Below are positions 34,919 to 43,005 of a stretch of 64,000 bases of DNA, one piece after another; positions within the stretch are counted from its first letter, which is position 1, and each line of letters starts with the position of its first letter. The notes beneath the pieces are model-generated. The model searched no databases and was not told the origin of the DNA. It saw nothing but the letters and a program-made list of their open reading frames with translations. This stretch comes from Kineosporia rhizophila (GTDB lineage Bacteria; Actinomycetota; Actinomycetes; Actinomycetales; Kineosporiaceae), in assembly GCF_021277265.1 (NCBI RefSeq), contig NZ_JAJSOH010000013.1:62001-126000 (forward strand), given 5' to 3'. The position numbers and the translations under genes were made by a program.

Positions 34919-35478
34919 ACGAGCGACCGAGCACAGAACTTGACGCCTTCGAGGAACGACTCCTGGCCGAACTGAAGACAGTGGCGAGCGGACCGACGTC
35001 CATTGATTCGGCTCTTCCGGCTCGCCGCCGCGAGCCGCGGCGCTGGCTGCTACCAGCGGCCGCGGCGGCCGCGGCAGTGGCCGTTGCCTCTGCCGTCGTC
35101 GTGGCCCGCCCGACTCCGGCCTACGCCGTTTCCGGCGGGAACGGTGCCGAGGTGAAGGTGAAGGTGACTCGGCTGGAGGGGGCCGATGCCCTGGAGGCGG
35201 CGCTACGCGAGCGGGGGATCCCGGCCGACATCACCTATCTGCCCACCGACCGCGTGTGCCGTCCCGGGAGGTTCACCGAGGTCCGTACCCCCGGTCTGAC
35301 GCTCGGGGTGGGTGCGGATCTGTTCGAGGTGACCATTCCGGCCGGGGCTGTGGGCGAGGGGAACACCTTCGTGCTTTCGGCCGCCGTCACGCCGATGGAG
35401 CAGGGGGTGCGAGCCATCGTCGACTTCGCCGTTGCCCAAGGACCCGTTGCTGAGTGCACCGTGGTCGAGGCCAGGTGA
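34915..35478 (+). CDS. Membrane-anchored partner of the ECF sigma factor
   Basis: The 187 residues comprise a cytoplasmic N-terminus (about 1-43), one membrane helix made of alanine and valine runs (about 44-65), and an extracytoplasmic domain with two Cys (in DRVCRPGRF and AECTVV). The layout and GTGA coupling are those of an anti-sigma factor, but I do not see the HxxxCxxC zinc site of classical ZAS proteins. It resembles the CU044_5270-like proteins found next to ECF genes in actinobacteria. Function as the sigma regulator is inferred. Confidence 0.75.
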   Translation: MNERPSTELDAFEERLLAELKTVASGPTSIDSALPARRREPRRWLLPAAAAAAAVAVASAVVVARPTPAYAVSGGNGAEVKVKVTRLEGADALEAALRERGIPADITYLPTDRVCRPGRFTEVRTPGLTLGVGADLFEVTIPAGAVGEGNTFVLSAAVTPMEQGVRAIVDFAVAQGPVAECTVVEAR

Positions 35479-35491
35479 CCTATGACTAGGT

Positions 35492-36682
35492 TCAGCCGAC
35501 AGCTGAGCGCAGGGCGTCGACGCGGTCGGTCTGCTCCCAGGTCATGCCCTCCAGGTCACGGCCGAAGTGACCGTAGGCCGCGGTCTGGTGGTACTTCGGC
35601 TTCAACAGGTCCAGATCACGGATGATCGCGGCCGGGCGCAGGTCGAAAACCTCCCTGATCGCCGCCGTGATCTTGTCGGTGGCCACGGTCTCCGTGCCGA
35701 ACGTCTCGACATACAGGCCGACCGGCTGAGCCTTACCGATCGCGTACGCGACCTGGACCTCGCAGCGCTTGGCCAGGCCGGCAGCGACCACGTTCTTGGC
35801 GACCCACCGCATCGCATAGGCAGCGCTGCGGTCGACCTTGCTCGGGTCCTTACCGGAGAAGGCGCCGCCACCGTGGCGGGCGAAACCACCGTAGGTGTCC
35901 ACGATGATCTTCCGCCCGGTCAGGCCGGCATCACCCATCGGGCCACCGACCTCGAACCGCCCCGTCGGGTTGACCAGCAACCGGAAACCGGAGGTGTCGA
36001 TCGAGACACGCTCCAGCACCGGCTTGATCACGTAGTTCGCCACGTCCGGCAGCAAGAAGTTCTCCAGACTGATGTCGGCCGCGTGCTGGCTGCTGACCAC
36101 CACGGTGTCCAGCCGCACGGCCTTGTCACCGTCATAGGCGATCGTCACCTGGGTCTTACCGTCCGGGCGCAGGTACGGCACCTCGCCGGACTTGCGGACC
36201 TCGGTCAGCCGCTCGGCCAGACGGTGCGCCAGCCAGATCGGCAACGGCAGCAACTCCGGGGTGTCGTCGTTCGCGTAACCGAACATCAGGCCCTGATCCC
36301 CCGCGCCCTGCAGGTCCAGCGGGTCCTCCCCCGCCTCGACCCGCGCTTCGTACGCGGTGTCCACACCCTGGGCGATGTCCGGCGACTGCGCACCAATGCT
36401 GACCTCGACGCCGCAGGAGTTGCCGTCGAAACCCTTCGTGCTGGAGTCGTACCCGATGTCCAAGATCGTCTTACGCACGATCGACGGGATGTCCACGTAC
36501 GACTTGGTGGTCACCTCACCCGCGACATGCACCAGGCCGGTGGTGACCATGGTCTCCACCGCCACCCGGCTCGTGGGGTCCTGCTCCAGCAGAGCATCCA
36601 GGACCGCGTCACTGATCTGGTCACAGATCTTGTCGGGGTGCCCCTCGGTGACGGACTCAGAGGTGAACAAACGGTCAGACAT
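35492..36682 (-). CDS. metK: S-adenosylmethionine synthetase
   Basis: The 396-residue enzyme makes SAM from methionine and ATP. It shows the full set of MetK signatures: FTSESVTEGHPDKICDQ (ATP), GAGDQGLMFGYA (methionine loop) and GGGAFSGKDPSKVDRSAAY (P-loop-like). Its ATG overlaps the end of rmlB by 8 bases, so it is translated with the sugar gene and is probably a cluster-dedicated copy rather than the only metK. Local SAM supply would serve MysB and any methyltransferase beyond the window. Confidence 0.95.
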   Translation of the reverse strand: MSDRLFTSESVTEGHPDKICDQISDAVLDALLEQDPTSRVAVETMVTTGLVHVAGEVTTKSYVDIPSIVRKTILDIGYDSSTKGFDGNSCGVEVSIGAQSPDIAQGVDTAYEARVEAGEDPLDLQGAGDQGLMFGYANDDTPELLPLPIWLAHRLAERLTEVRKSGEVPYLRPDGKTQVTIAYDGDKAVRLDTVVVSSQHAADISLENFLLPDVANYVIKPVLERVSIDTSGFRLLVNPTGRFEVGGPMGDAGLTGRKIIVDTYGGFARHGGGAFSGKDPSKVDRSAAYAMRWVAKNVVAAGLAKRCEVQVAYAIGKAQPVGLYVETFGTETVATDKITAAIREVFDLRPAAIIRDLDLLKPKYHQTAAYGHFGRDLEGMTWEQTDRVDALRSAVG

Positions 36683-37703
36683 TGCGGCTCCTGACAAGGG
36701 TCGTGGACGGATCGGCCGGTCTACGCGGGTGGAGCAGACCGCCCCACCACTGCGGGTTCTCGCGGTACCAGTCGACGGTCCCGGCGAGGCCCGCACCGAA
36801 CGGCACCTGCGGTGCATATCCCAGTTCCCGCGTGGACTTGGCAATGTCGACCGAGTAGCGGCGGTCGTGCCCCTTACGGTCCGGCACCCACTGCACCCGC
36901 GACCAGTCGGCGTCGCAGGCCTGCAGAAGAAGGCCGGTCAGCTCCCGGTTCGACAGTTCGGTACCACCCCCGATGTTGTAGGTCTCGCCGGAACGCCCCT
37001 TCTGGGCGACGAGAGCTATGGCGCGGCAGTGGTCGTCGACGTGGAGCCAGTCACGGACGTTGAGCCCGTCGCCGTACAGCGGGACCTTGCGCCCCTGGAG
37101 CAGGTTGGTGATGAACAGGGGGATGACCTTCTCCGGGAACTGGTACGGGCCGTAGTTGTTGGAACAGCGGGTGACGAGCACGTCGAGACCGTGGGTCCGG
37201 GCGTATGCGCGCGCCATCAGATCACTTCCGGCCTTGCTCGCCGAGTAGGGCGAGTTCGGCTCCAGCACGGCGGTCTCGGGCCAGGAACCGGTCTCGATCG
37301 AACCGTATACCTCGTCGGTGGACACATGGACGAAGCGCAGATCCTTCGGGCCGGCCCGCAGGGCCGAGTCCAGCAACGACTGGGTGCCCACGACATTGGT
37401 GACGGCGAAGTCGGCGGCGCCGGCGATCGAGCGGTCCACGTGCGACTCGGCCGCGAAGTGCACGACCAGATCGGTTGCCGCCATGAGGGTGTCGACCAGG
37501 CCGCGGTCCAGGATGTCTCCCACGACCAGCTCCACGCGGCCGGAACTGAGCAGGGGCTCCAGACTGGCCCGGTTGCCTGCGTAGGTCAGCTTGTCGAGCA
37601 CGGTCACCCGGGCCCGCGGGAACCCCGGATACCGCCCACCCACCAGCGAGCGGACGAAGTGCGAACCGATGAAGCCTGCTCCACCGGTGACCAGAACGCG
37701 CAT
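36675..37703 (-). CDS. rmlB: dTDP-glucose 4,6-dehydratase
   Basis: The 342-residue SDR converts dTDP-glucose to dTDP-4-keto-6-deoxyglucose. Motifs are TGGAGFIGSHFVRSL for NAD+, HFAAESHVDRS, STDEVYG with the catalytic Asp-Glu pair, and YSASKAGSD with the catalytic Tyr-Lys. This is the committed step to most 6-deoxysugars. With RmlA encoded about 2 kb away it supplies an activated deoxysugar for the polyketide or another product. Overlaps metK downstream. Confidence 0.94.
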   Translation of the reverse strand: MRVLVTGGAGFIGSHFVRSLVGGRYPGFPRARVTVLDKLTYAGNRASLEPLLSSGRVELVVGDILDRGLVDTLMAATDLVVHFAAESHVDRSIAGAADFAVTNVVGTQSLLDSALRAGPKDLRFVHVSTDEVYGSIETGSWPETAVLEPNSPYSASKAGSDLMARAYARTHGLDVLVTRCSNNYGPYQFPEKVIPLFITNLLQGRKVPLYGDGLNVRDWLHVDDHCRAIALVAQKGRSGETYNIGGGTELSNRELTGLLLQACDADWSRVQWVPDRKGHDRRYSVDIAKSTRELGYAPQVPFGAGLAGTVDWYRENPQWWGGLLHPRRPADPSTTLVRSRNV

Positions 37704-37820
37704 GTGCCAGACCTTTCCGCCAGAGGTACCGGTCTCCATGCTGACGGTCGTCCGGCTCGGGCAACAGACCGATGGCCTCAGGCTGACGAGATCATCCCCT
37801 GACCCTCCCCTGTATCCCGC

Positions 37821-38747
37821 TCACTCGTGCCGGATGCGCTCCCAGGTCGCCTCGATGCCCTCCCGCATCGGCGTCAGCCGGGGCGGGCCGTAGTGAGCGT
37901 GGTAGCGGGTGACGTCGAGCACGGAGGTGTGAACGAAACTCATCGGTACCGCGACCTCTTCGAGCTCCAGCTCGCGGCCGGTGACCTCCTGGACGAGCTG
38001 CAGGACCTCACCCAGTCTCGTTCCGGCGCCGGCCCCCAGGTTGTAGGTGTGGGCCTTCGGCCGGTCCCAGATCCGCAGCACCATGTCGATCAGGTCCGGC
38101 GCATAGATGTAGTCGCGGGTCATGCTGCCGTCACCGAAACGCCTCAGCGGCAGTCCGTCACGGGCCGCTCGGAGTGCGATCGGGATGATCCCCTGCTGGG
38201 TTCCGGGCTTCTGCCCCGGACCGTAGGGGTTGGAGATGCGCAGGGAGACGGACTCCAGGCCGTGCTGAGCCTCGAAGAAGCGCAGGTAGTTCTCCAGCGA
38301 CGTCTTGCCGATCCCATAGGGAGAGATCGGGTTTCGTGCCCTTTCTTCCGTATGAGGCATCGGCGCGGTGCCGTAGACGGTGCCGCCGGAAGAGGCGAAG
38401 AAGACGCGTTGGACGTCCGCCTCGGCGCACAGGGAGAAGAGGCCGACGCCTGCGGTCACGTTGGTGGCGATGTCGCGCATCGGGTCGCGCGCGGAATCCT
38501 GGGGACCGGTGAGGGTGGTGAAGTGGAAGACGTCGTGGGCACCCTTCACCACCTCCGTCAGGCTGCCGGGCTCGAGAAGGTCACCCTGGTAGAGGGTCAC
38601 GTCCGGAGTCACCCGATGACGAGGTGGCGTGGAGTACCGGTCGAACGCGTTCACCCGTGCCCCCTGCGCCAGCAGGGCATCGACCAGGGAGGCGCCCAGG
38701 AAGCCGTTGGCGCCGATCACCGCAACGCGTCGCGGCCCACTGAGCAC
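37821..38747 (-). CDS. NAD-dependent nucleotide-sugar epimerase/reductase
   Basis: The 308-residue extended SDR begins at GTG 38747 with GANGFLGASLVDALLAQG, and has a YGIGK catalytic pair after NPISP. It resembles NDP-sugar 4-epimerases and 4-ketoreductases (GalE-like/StrP-like). It starts 5 bases after the WYL regulator stop, so the two are cotranscribed. In context it could change or reduce the 4-keto group made by RmlB. A GDP- or UDP-sugar role cannot be excluded. Confidence 0.85.
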   Translation of the reverse strand: MLSGPRRVAVIGANGFLGASLVDALLAQGARVNAFDRYSTPPRHRVTPDVTLYQGDLLEPGSLTEVVKGAHDVFHFTTLTGPQDSARDPMRDIATNVTAGVGLFSLCAEADVQRVFFASSGGTVYGTAPMPHTEERARNPISPYGIGKTSLENYLRFFEAQHGLESVSLRISNPYGPGQKPGTQQGIIPIALRAARDGLPLRRFGDGSMTRDYIYAPDLIDMVLRIWDRPKAHTYNLGAGAGTRLGEVLQLVQEVTGRELELEEVAVPMSFVHTSVLDVTRYHAHYGPPRLTPMREGIEATWERIRHE

Positions 38748-38752
38748 CGGCC

Positions 38753-39754
38753 TCACCCCTCGGGGGCGGTCTCGGACGGGAATTCGCCGGCCCGGCCCAG
38801 CCGCACAGCGATGCGCCGCGCGGCAGCGGCCAGTTCGGGCGGGTCCTCCACCACGAAGTCGCAGCCGAAGGTGGCGAGCAGGCCCAGCAGGCCGGACCAG
38901 GACCAGGCCCCCATGCTGATCCGGGTGGTCCGCTCGTCGATGAACTCGATGTTCGCCCCGCCGGGAGCCCATTTGGCCACCAGGTGCACCGGGCAGTTCA
39001 TCCGTACGGTGCCGCGGCAGGGCCAGGAGTCGGTGGCATCGCCCCGGTCGGGCTGCAACTGGATGAAGCGGGTGATGTCGTCCTCGGGGAACTCGTGCGG
39101 CCGGAACCGCCAGCCGGGCTGGGTCAGGTCGCTGATCCGGTCCAGCCGGTAGGCGTGCCACGAGTGCTGGCGCTGGTTGTAGGCGATCAGGTACCAGCGT
39201 CCCGACCAGACCACGAGCTTGTGCGGCTCGGCCACCACCGGGACGTCGTCCGAGGACTCGACGGTGCGGGACCGGTACTGGAACTTGACCAGCTGCCGGT
39301 CCTGCGCGGCCGAGCTCAGCGAGGCCAGCAGGGCCGGGGTGATCGTGGGAGGCGCCAGGTCCCAGGCGTTCTCGATGGTCTGGACGTCGAACGTCTTCAG
39401 CCGGCGGGCCAGTTCCTCGGGCATCAGCTCGGTGACCGTGCGCAGGGCGCGCTTGACCGAGTCCCCCATGTCCTGCACCGACGAGGGGGCCGTCTGCAGG
39501 GCCAGGGCGATCGCGATGGCCTGGTCGTCGTCGAAGATCAGGGGCGGGAGGGTGGAGCCGGGGGCCAGGCGGTAGGTGGCTCCCGGCCCCTTCTCGGCGT
39601 CGACCGGGTAGCCGAGTTCCCGCAGCCGTTCGAAGTCGCGGCGCACGGTGCGGGTGCTGACCTTGAGGCGGGCGGCCAGCTCGTCGCCGGTCCACTCCTT
39701 CTGGGCCTGCAGCAGACTCAGCAGCTCCAAGGTGCGCGTGGCTATTTCGGACAT
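38753..39754 (-). CDS. YafY-type HTH-WYL transcriptional regulator (second copy)
   Basis: The 333-residue protein repeats the layout of the regulator at 27489: HTH (about 5-60; KVSTRTVRRDFERLRELGYPVDA), WYL domain with SGRWYLIAYN and a WCX C-terminus. It is inserted between rmlA and the epimerase gene and directly precedes the latter on the same strand. It may control the deoxysugar genes. The start ATG 39754 places the HTH at the N-terminus. Confidence 0.9.
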   Translation of the reverse strand: MSEIATRTLELLSLLQAQKEWTGDELAARLKVSTRTVRRDFERLRELGYPVDAEKGPGATYRLAPGSTLPPLIFDDDQAIAIALALQTAPSSVQDMGDSVKRALRTVTELMPEELARRLKTFDVQTIENAWDLAPPTITPALLASLSSAAQDRQLVKFQYRSRTVESSDDVPVVAEPHKLVVWSGRWYLIAYNQRQHSWHAYRLDRISDLTQPGWRFRPHEFPEDDITRFIQLQPDRGDATDSWPCRGTVRMNCPVHLVAKWAPGGANIEFIDERTTRISMGAWSWSGLLGLLATFGCDFVVEDPPELAAAARRIAVRLGRAGEFPSETAPEG

Positions 39755-39800
39755 AAGACCAACGGTAGGCGAGGTGCGGCCCCGCGGGCGCCCTTCACCG

Positions 39801-40763
39801 TCACAGGGCACTCTCCAGGTGCGCGGCGGGCCACAGCCGGCGATCGGACTCCGACGACCTGAGCACGGTGACCGGGCTCTCGGCCGGTCGCGACCCGGGC
39901 CCGTCCGGCAGGAACTGTCGCAGGTAGCTGCCGTAGCCGGACTTCTCCAGGGGCGCGATCAGCCGCTCGAGCTCGGCCGGGCCGATCCAGCCGTTGCGGA
40001 AGGCCACCTCCTCGATGCACCCGATCTTCTGGCCCTGGCGGGCCTCCACGACCTGGACGAACTGGGTGGCGTCCATCATCGAGTCGACGGTGCCCGTGTC
40101 CAGCCAGGCGGTGCCCCGGCCCAGGACGGTCACGGTCAGGGCGCCCTCCTGCAGGTACTGCTCGTTGACCGAAGTGATCTCGAGTTCTCCGCGCACACCG
40201 GGTCTGACTCCGGCCGCGATCGACACCACCCGGTTGTCGTAGAAGTACAGGCCGGGCACGGCGAAGTTGCTCCGGGGCCGGGCGGGTTTCTCCTCGATCG
40301 AGAGCACCCGTCCGCCGTCGTCGAACTCCACCACCCCGTAGGCCTGGGGATTGGCGACCCGGCTGGCGAAGATGTGCCCGCCGCTGACCTCGAGGTTCTG
40401 GCGCAGGACGCTGCCCAGCCCGGCCCCGTGGAAGATGTTGTCGCCCAGGACCAGGGCCACCGCCTGGTCGCCGATGAACTCGGCCCCGATCACGAACGCC
40501 TGGGCCAGGCCCTCGGGGCGGGGCTGGACCGCGTACTCCAGCCGCATGCCGAGCCGGCTGCCGTCGCCCAGCAGGCGCCGGAACTGCTCGTTGTCCTCGG
40601 GGGTGGTGATGATCAGGACCTCCCGGATGCCGGCCGCCATCAGGGTGGAGAGGGGGTAGTAGATCATCGGCTTGTCGTAGACCGGCATCAGCTGCTTGCT
40701 GACGGCGTGGGTGATCGGGTACAGGCGTGTCCCGGTCCCACCGGCCAGAATGATGCCCCGCAT
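39801..40763 (-). CDS. rmlA: Glucose-1-phosphate thymidylyltransferase
   Basis: The 320-residue enzyme makes dTDP-glucose from dTTP and glucose-1-phosphate. GGTGTRLYPITHAVSKQLMPVYDKPM, LGDNIFHG and IEEKP are hallmark sequences. It exceeds the usual 290 or so residues by a C-terminal tail rich in Ser, Pro and Arg (from about 293), as in the longer actinobacterial RmlA type. First step of the deoxysugar pathway, with rmlB nearby but separated by two genes. Confidence 0.94.
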   Translation of the reverse strand: MRGIILAGGTGTRLYPITHAVSKQLMPVYDKPMIYYPLSTLMAAGIREVLIITTPEDNEQFRRLLGDGSRLGMRLEYAVQPRPEGLAQAFVIGAEFIGDQAVALVLGDNIFHGAGLGSVLRQNLEVSGGHIFASRVANPQAYGVVEFDDGGRVLSIEEKPARPRSNFAVPGLYFYDNRVVSIAAGVRPGVRGELEITSVNEQYLQEGALTVTVLGRGTAWLDTGTVDSMMDATQFVQVVEARQGQKIGCIEEVAFRNGWIGPAELERLIAPLEKSGYGSYLRQFLPDGPGSRPAESPVTVLRSSESDRRLWPAAHLESAL

Positions 40764-40790
40764 GACGTCCTCCTAGGACCACTGCCCGGC

Positions 40791-40809
40791 CCGGCGCCGG
40801 TGGCGCCGG
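40791..40809 (-). terminator. Hairpin terminator after FMN-reductase gene
   Basis: CCGGCGCC pairs perfectly with GGCGCCGG around a GGT loop, in the 65-base gap between the FMN-reductase stop and the rmlA start. It should separate these two leftward units. Confidence 0.5.
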
Positions 40810-40828
40810 ATTGGCTGAACCGGCCGGA

Positions 40829-41407
40829 TCACACCGTGGCCGCCACCGGGCCGGCCTGGCGCAGCGGGGCCAGGGCCCGGCTCCAGCTGACCACCTGGCC
40901 CAGCAGGGCCTGCAGGTCGCCCTCGTGGCGGGCGGCGGGCCGGAACTCGCTGAAGTTCTCGAAGTCGCTGACCATCGACAGGGCGACCTGGGCCCGCACG
41001 TCGGCCATCTGCAGCTCACCGGCCACCAGGCGCAACTGCTCGGTGGCCCGCACCCCGCCGAGCATCCCGTAGGAGACGAAACCCACTGCCTTGTTGTTCC
41101 ATTCGGCGTACAGGTAGTCCAGGGCGTTCTTGAGCACCGCGGACGGGGCGTGGTTGTACTCGGGCGTGACCACCACGAAGCCGTCGAAGGAGCTGATCAG
41201 CTCGGCCCAGGCCCGGGTGTGGGGGTTCTGGTACTGCCCGGCCATCGGCGGCAGCGGCTCGTCGAAGAAGGGCAGCGCGTGCTCGCGCAGGTCGATGATC
41301 TCGAACGAGGCGTCGTGCCCGGCCGTGTGCTCCAGCACCCACCGGCCCACGCTCTCGCTGTTCCGGTTGGGGCGGGTACTACCCAGGATGATGCCGATGC
41401 GGGTCAC
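40829..41407 (-). CDS. NADPH-dependent FMN reductase / quinone reductase
   Basis: The 192-residue flavodoxin-like protein starts IGIILGSTRPNRNSE (phosphate-binding loop) and has the FMN-contacting TPEYNHAPSAVLKNALDYL. Such proteins reduce FMN, azo dyes or quinones with NADPH. It is divergent from a MarR gene with a palindrome between them, the classical redox-sensing pair. In the polyketide neighbourhood it could detoxify quinones or supply reduced flavin. Confidence 0.9.
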   Translation of the reverse strand: MTRIGIILGSTRPNRNSESVGRWVLEHTAGHDASFEIIDLREHALPFFDEPLPPMAGQYQNPHTRAWAELISSFDGFVVVTPEYNHAPSAVLKNALDYLYAEWNNKAVGFVSYGMLGGVRATEQLRLVAGELQMADVRAQVALSMVSDFENFSEFRPAARHEGDLQALLGQVVSWSRALAPLRQAGPVAATV

Positions 41408-41449
41408 GTGCGGGCCTCCGAGGCTCGGCCGGATGTAGTCAATGGCAGT

Positions 41450-41472
41450 GATAGTACGCGGAGCAGACTATC
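41450..41472. promoter_or_regulatory. MarR-type palindromic operator
   Basis: GATAGT (41450-41455) and ACTATC (41467-41472) are perfectly inverted with 11 bases between. The site lies in the spacer of the divergent FMN-reductase and MarR genes, where it would block both promoters. Binding by that MarR protein is inferred. Confidence 0.6.
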
Positions 41473-41569
41473 GCCGTCATGTACCTTAGGAGGCGTGGAC
41501 GAGGCGGGGCAAGGGACGGCGGGCACCTCCGCGACGTATCCGCAGGGGAACGGCGAGGGAGCCGGCGTC

Positions 41570-42001
41570 ATGGCCCTGGTGCGCCTGTCCACCCTCGTGC
41601 AGTCGGTGTTCACCCAGGTGGCCGACCGGCACGGGCTGCCTCCCAGCCAGGCCCGGATGCTCTGCGTACTGGCCGGCCGGCCGAGCCGGATGGCCGAGCT
41701 GGCCCGCGCCTGCGGGGTCGAGAAGGCCGCCGTGACCGGGCTGGTCGACCGGGCCGAACGCCGCGGTCTGCTGCTGCGCTCCCCCGTCCCGGGTGACCGT
41801 CGCGCCAGCCTGGTCTCGCTCACCCCGCCCGGCCTGAGTGCCGCCACGGCCTTCCACCAGGAGGTCACCGAGCATCTCGACCAGCTGCTGGCCGGTCTGG
41901 GCGAGACCGACCGGGCCTTCTTCGCCGCCGCGATGGACGCGTTGCTGCGCTCGGCCGGACCGGACCGCGCGCGCGAGCTTCAGGCCGACGGCACCCGCTG
42001 A
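41570..42001 (+). CDS. MarR-family transcriptional regulator
   Basis: A 143-residue winged-HTH protein: recognition region MAELARACGVEKAAVTGLVDRAERRGLLLR and beta-wing PGDRRASLVSLT. ATG 41570 has GAGGGAG 8 bases upstream; GTG 41495 would add 25 Gly/Thr-rich residues and has AGGAGG too close. It probably represses the divergent FMN reductase and itself, releasing on binding a phenolic or quinone. Its 3' end overlaps that of mysD on the other strand by 22 bases. Confidence 0.88.
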   Translation: MALVRLSTLVQSVFTQVADRHGLPPSQARMLCVLAGRPSRMAELARACGVEKAAVTGLVDRAERRGLLLRSPVPGDRRASLVSLTPPGLSAATAFHQEVTEHLDQLLAGLGETDRAFFAAAMDALLRSAGPDRARELQADGTR

Positions 42002-43005
42002 GCGATCATCTGGGCGAAGAGGTCCGGCAGCGCGATCCCGGCCGCCTCGGCCATCATCACCACCACGCTCTGGCGGGCGAAGGAACAGTACAGGCCCGCC
42101 TCCAGGAACCAGGGCCGGCCCGACGGGTCGATCCGGAAGTCGAAGAGGCTGTAGTCGCGGCACCCCAGGGCGGTGTGGGCACGGAAGGCCGCCTCGTGCA
42201 CCCGGGCGGTCACCGGGTCCGAGAGGTCCACCGTCCAGGCTTCTTCGGAACTCTTGGCCAGCAGTTGCAGTCCCCCCGCGTCGCCGCGGCCGATCTTGTC
42301 GGCATGCCGACGCACCGGCCGGTGCACCGGATCCACGGCATACTCTTCCAAGGGGAGCCCGGCCAGTTCTCCCTCCCGTTCCAGAACCGCGCAGCGCACC
42401 TCCCGGCCCAGCTCGACATAGGCTTCCACGAGCACCTTTTCGCTGTGCTCGAAGGCGGCCTCCAGCGCTGCTCCGTAGGCCTCGGGGGCCCGCACGAGAC
42501 TGACTCCCAGTGAGTTGTCACCGTCGACGGGCTTGACCACGACCGGTGGTGGCAGCGTGGGCCGCTGGCCGCGACGCAAGACCTCGGCCTCCGGCACATC
42601 GACCCCCGCCGCCGCGACCACGGCCCGGGCGTGCGCCTTGTCGGCCCCCAGGGACATCACCGGCGGACGATTGCCCAGGTAGGGCAGACCCGCCAGCTCG
42701 AGCGCGGCCCGGTAGGTGGTCATGCCCGGAAGGCAGAACATCTGCGGCACCACGACGTCGGCGTTCAGATCGTGCAGGTGTTGCAGGGCCTGCGGCCAGT
42801 CTGTGCGCGGGGCCGCGTGTAACGTCTCGGGCTCGAAATCTGCGCCGAACCGCCAGGAACCGGCCGGATCGACGTAGGCCGCACGGAACTCGTAGCGGGC
42901 CGGGTCGGCCGTGGCCTCAAGGCAGTCCCGGGCGTACAGCAGGGACAGTTCGGCGGTGAACTCGTCCGTGGCCGACCCGGCCAGATGCAGCACGCGTAGC
43001 ACCAC
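41980..43005 (-). CDS. mysD: MAA ligase MysD (D-Ala-D-Ala ligase-like)
   Basis: The 341-residue ATP-grasp enzyme joins a second amino acid (Ser, Thr or other) to mycosporine-glycine, giving a disubstituted MAA such as shinorine or porphyra-334. It recalls cyanobacterial MysD through its whole length, for example VVPQMFCLPGMTTYRA, VVKPVDGDNSLGVSLV, LGREVRCAVLE and YSLFDFRIDPSGRPWFLEAG, with the Mg/ATP carboxylates in the last two. Start GTG 43005 directly follows the mysC stop. The accepted amino acid cannot be predicted. Confidence 0.95.
   Translation of the reverse strand: MVLRVLHLAGSATDEFTAELSLLYARDCLEATADPARYEFRAAYVDPAGSWRFGADFEPETLHAAPRTDWPQALQHLHDLNADVVVPQMFCLPGMTTYRAALELAGLPYLGNRPPVMSLGADKAHARAVVAAAGVDVPEAEVLRRGQRPTLPPPVVVKPVDGDNSLGVSLVRAPEAYGAALEAAFEHSEKVLVEAYVELGREVRCAVLEREGELAGLPLEEYAVDPVHRPVRRHADKIGRGDAGGLQLLAKSSEEAWTVDLSDPVTARVHEAAFRAHTALGCRDYSLFDFRIDPSGRPWFLEAGLYCSFARQSVVVMMAEAAGIALPDLFAQMIAQRVPSA

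Noticed and set aside
36683..37820. SAM riboswitch in front of metK
   Set aside because: metK starts inside rmlB with no leader, and the spacer before rmlB shows no SAM-aptamer fold that I can recognise.
37821..39695. Single 624-residue gene joining the epimerase to upstream sequence
   Set aside because: The N-terminal part is antisense-like, Arg/Pro-rich and overlaps the WYL gene; GTG 38747 gives a normal-length epimerase.
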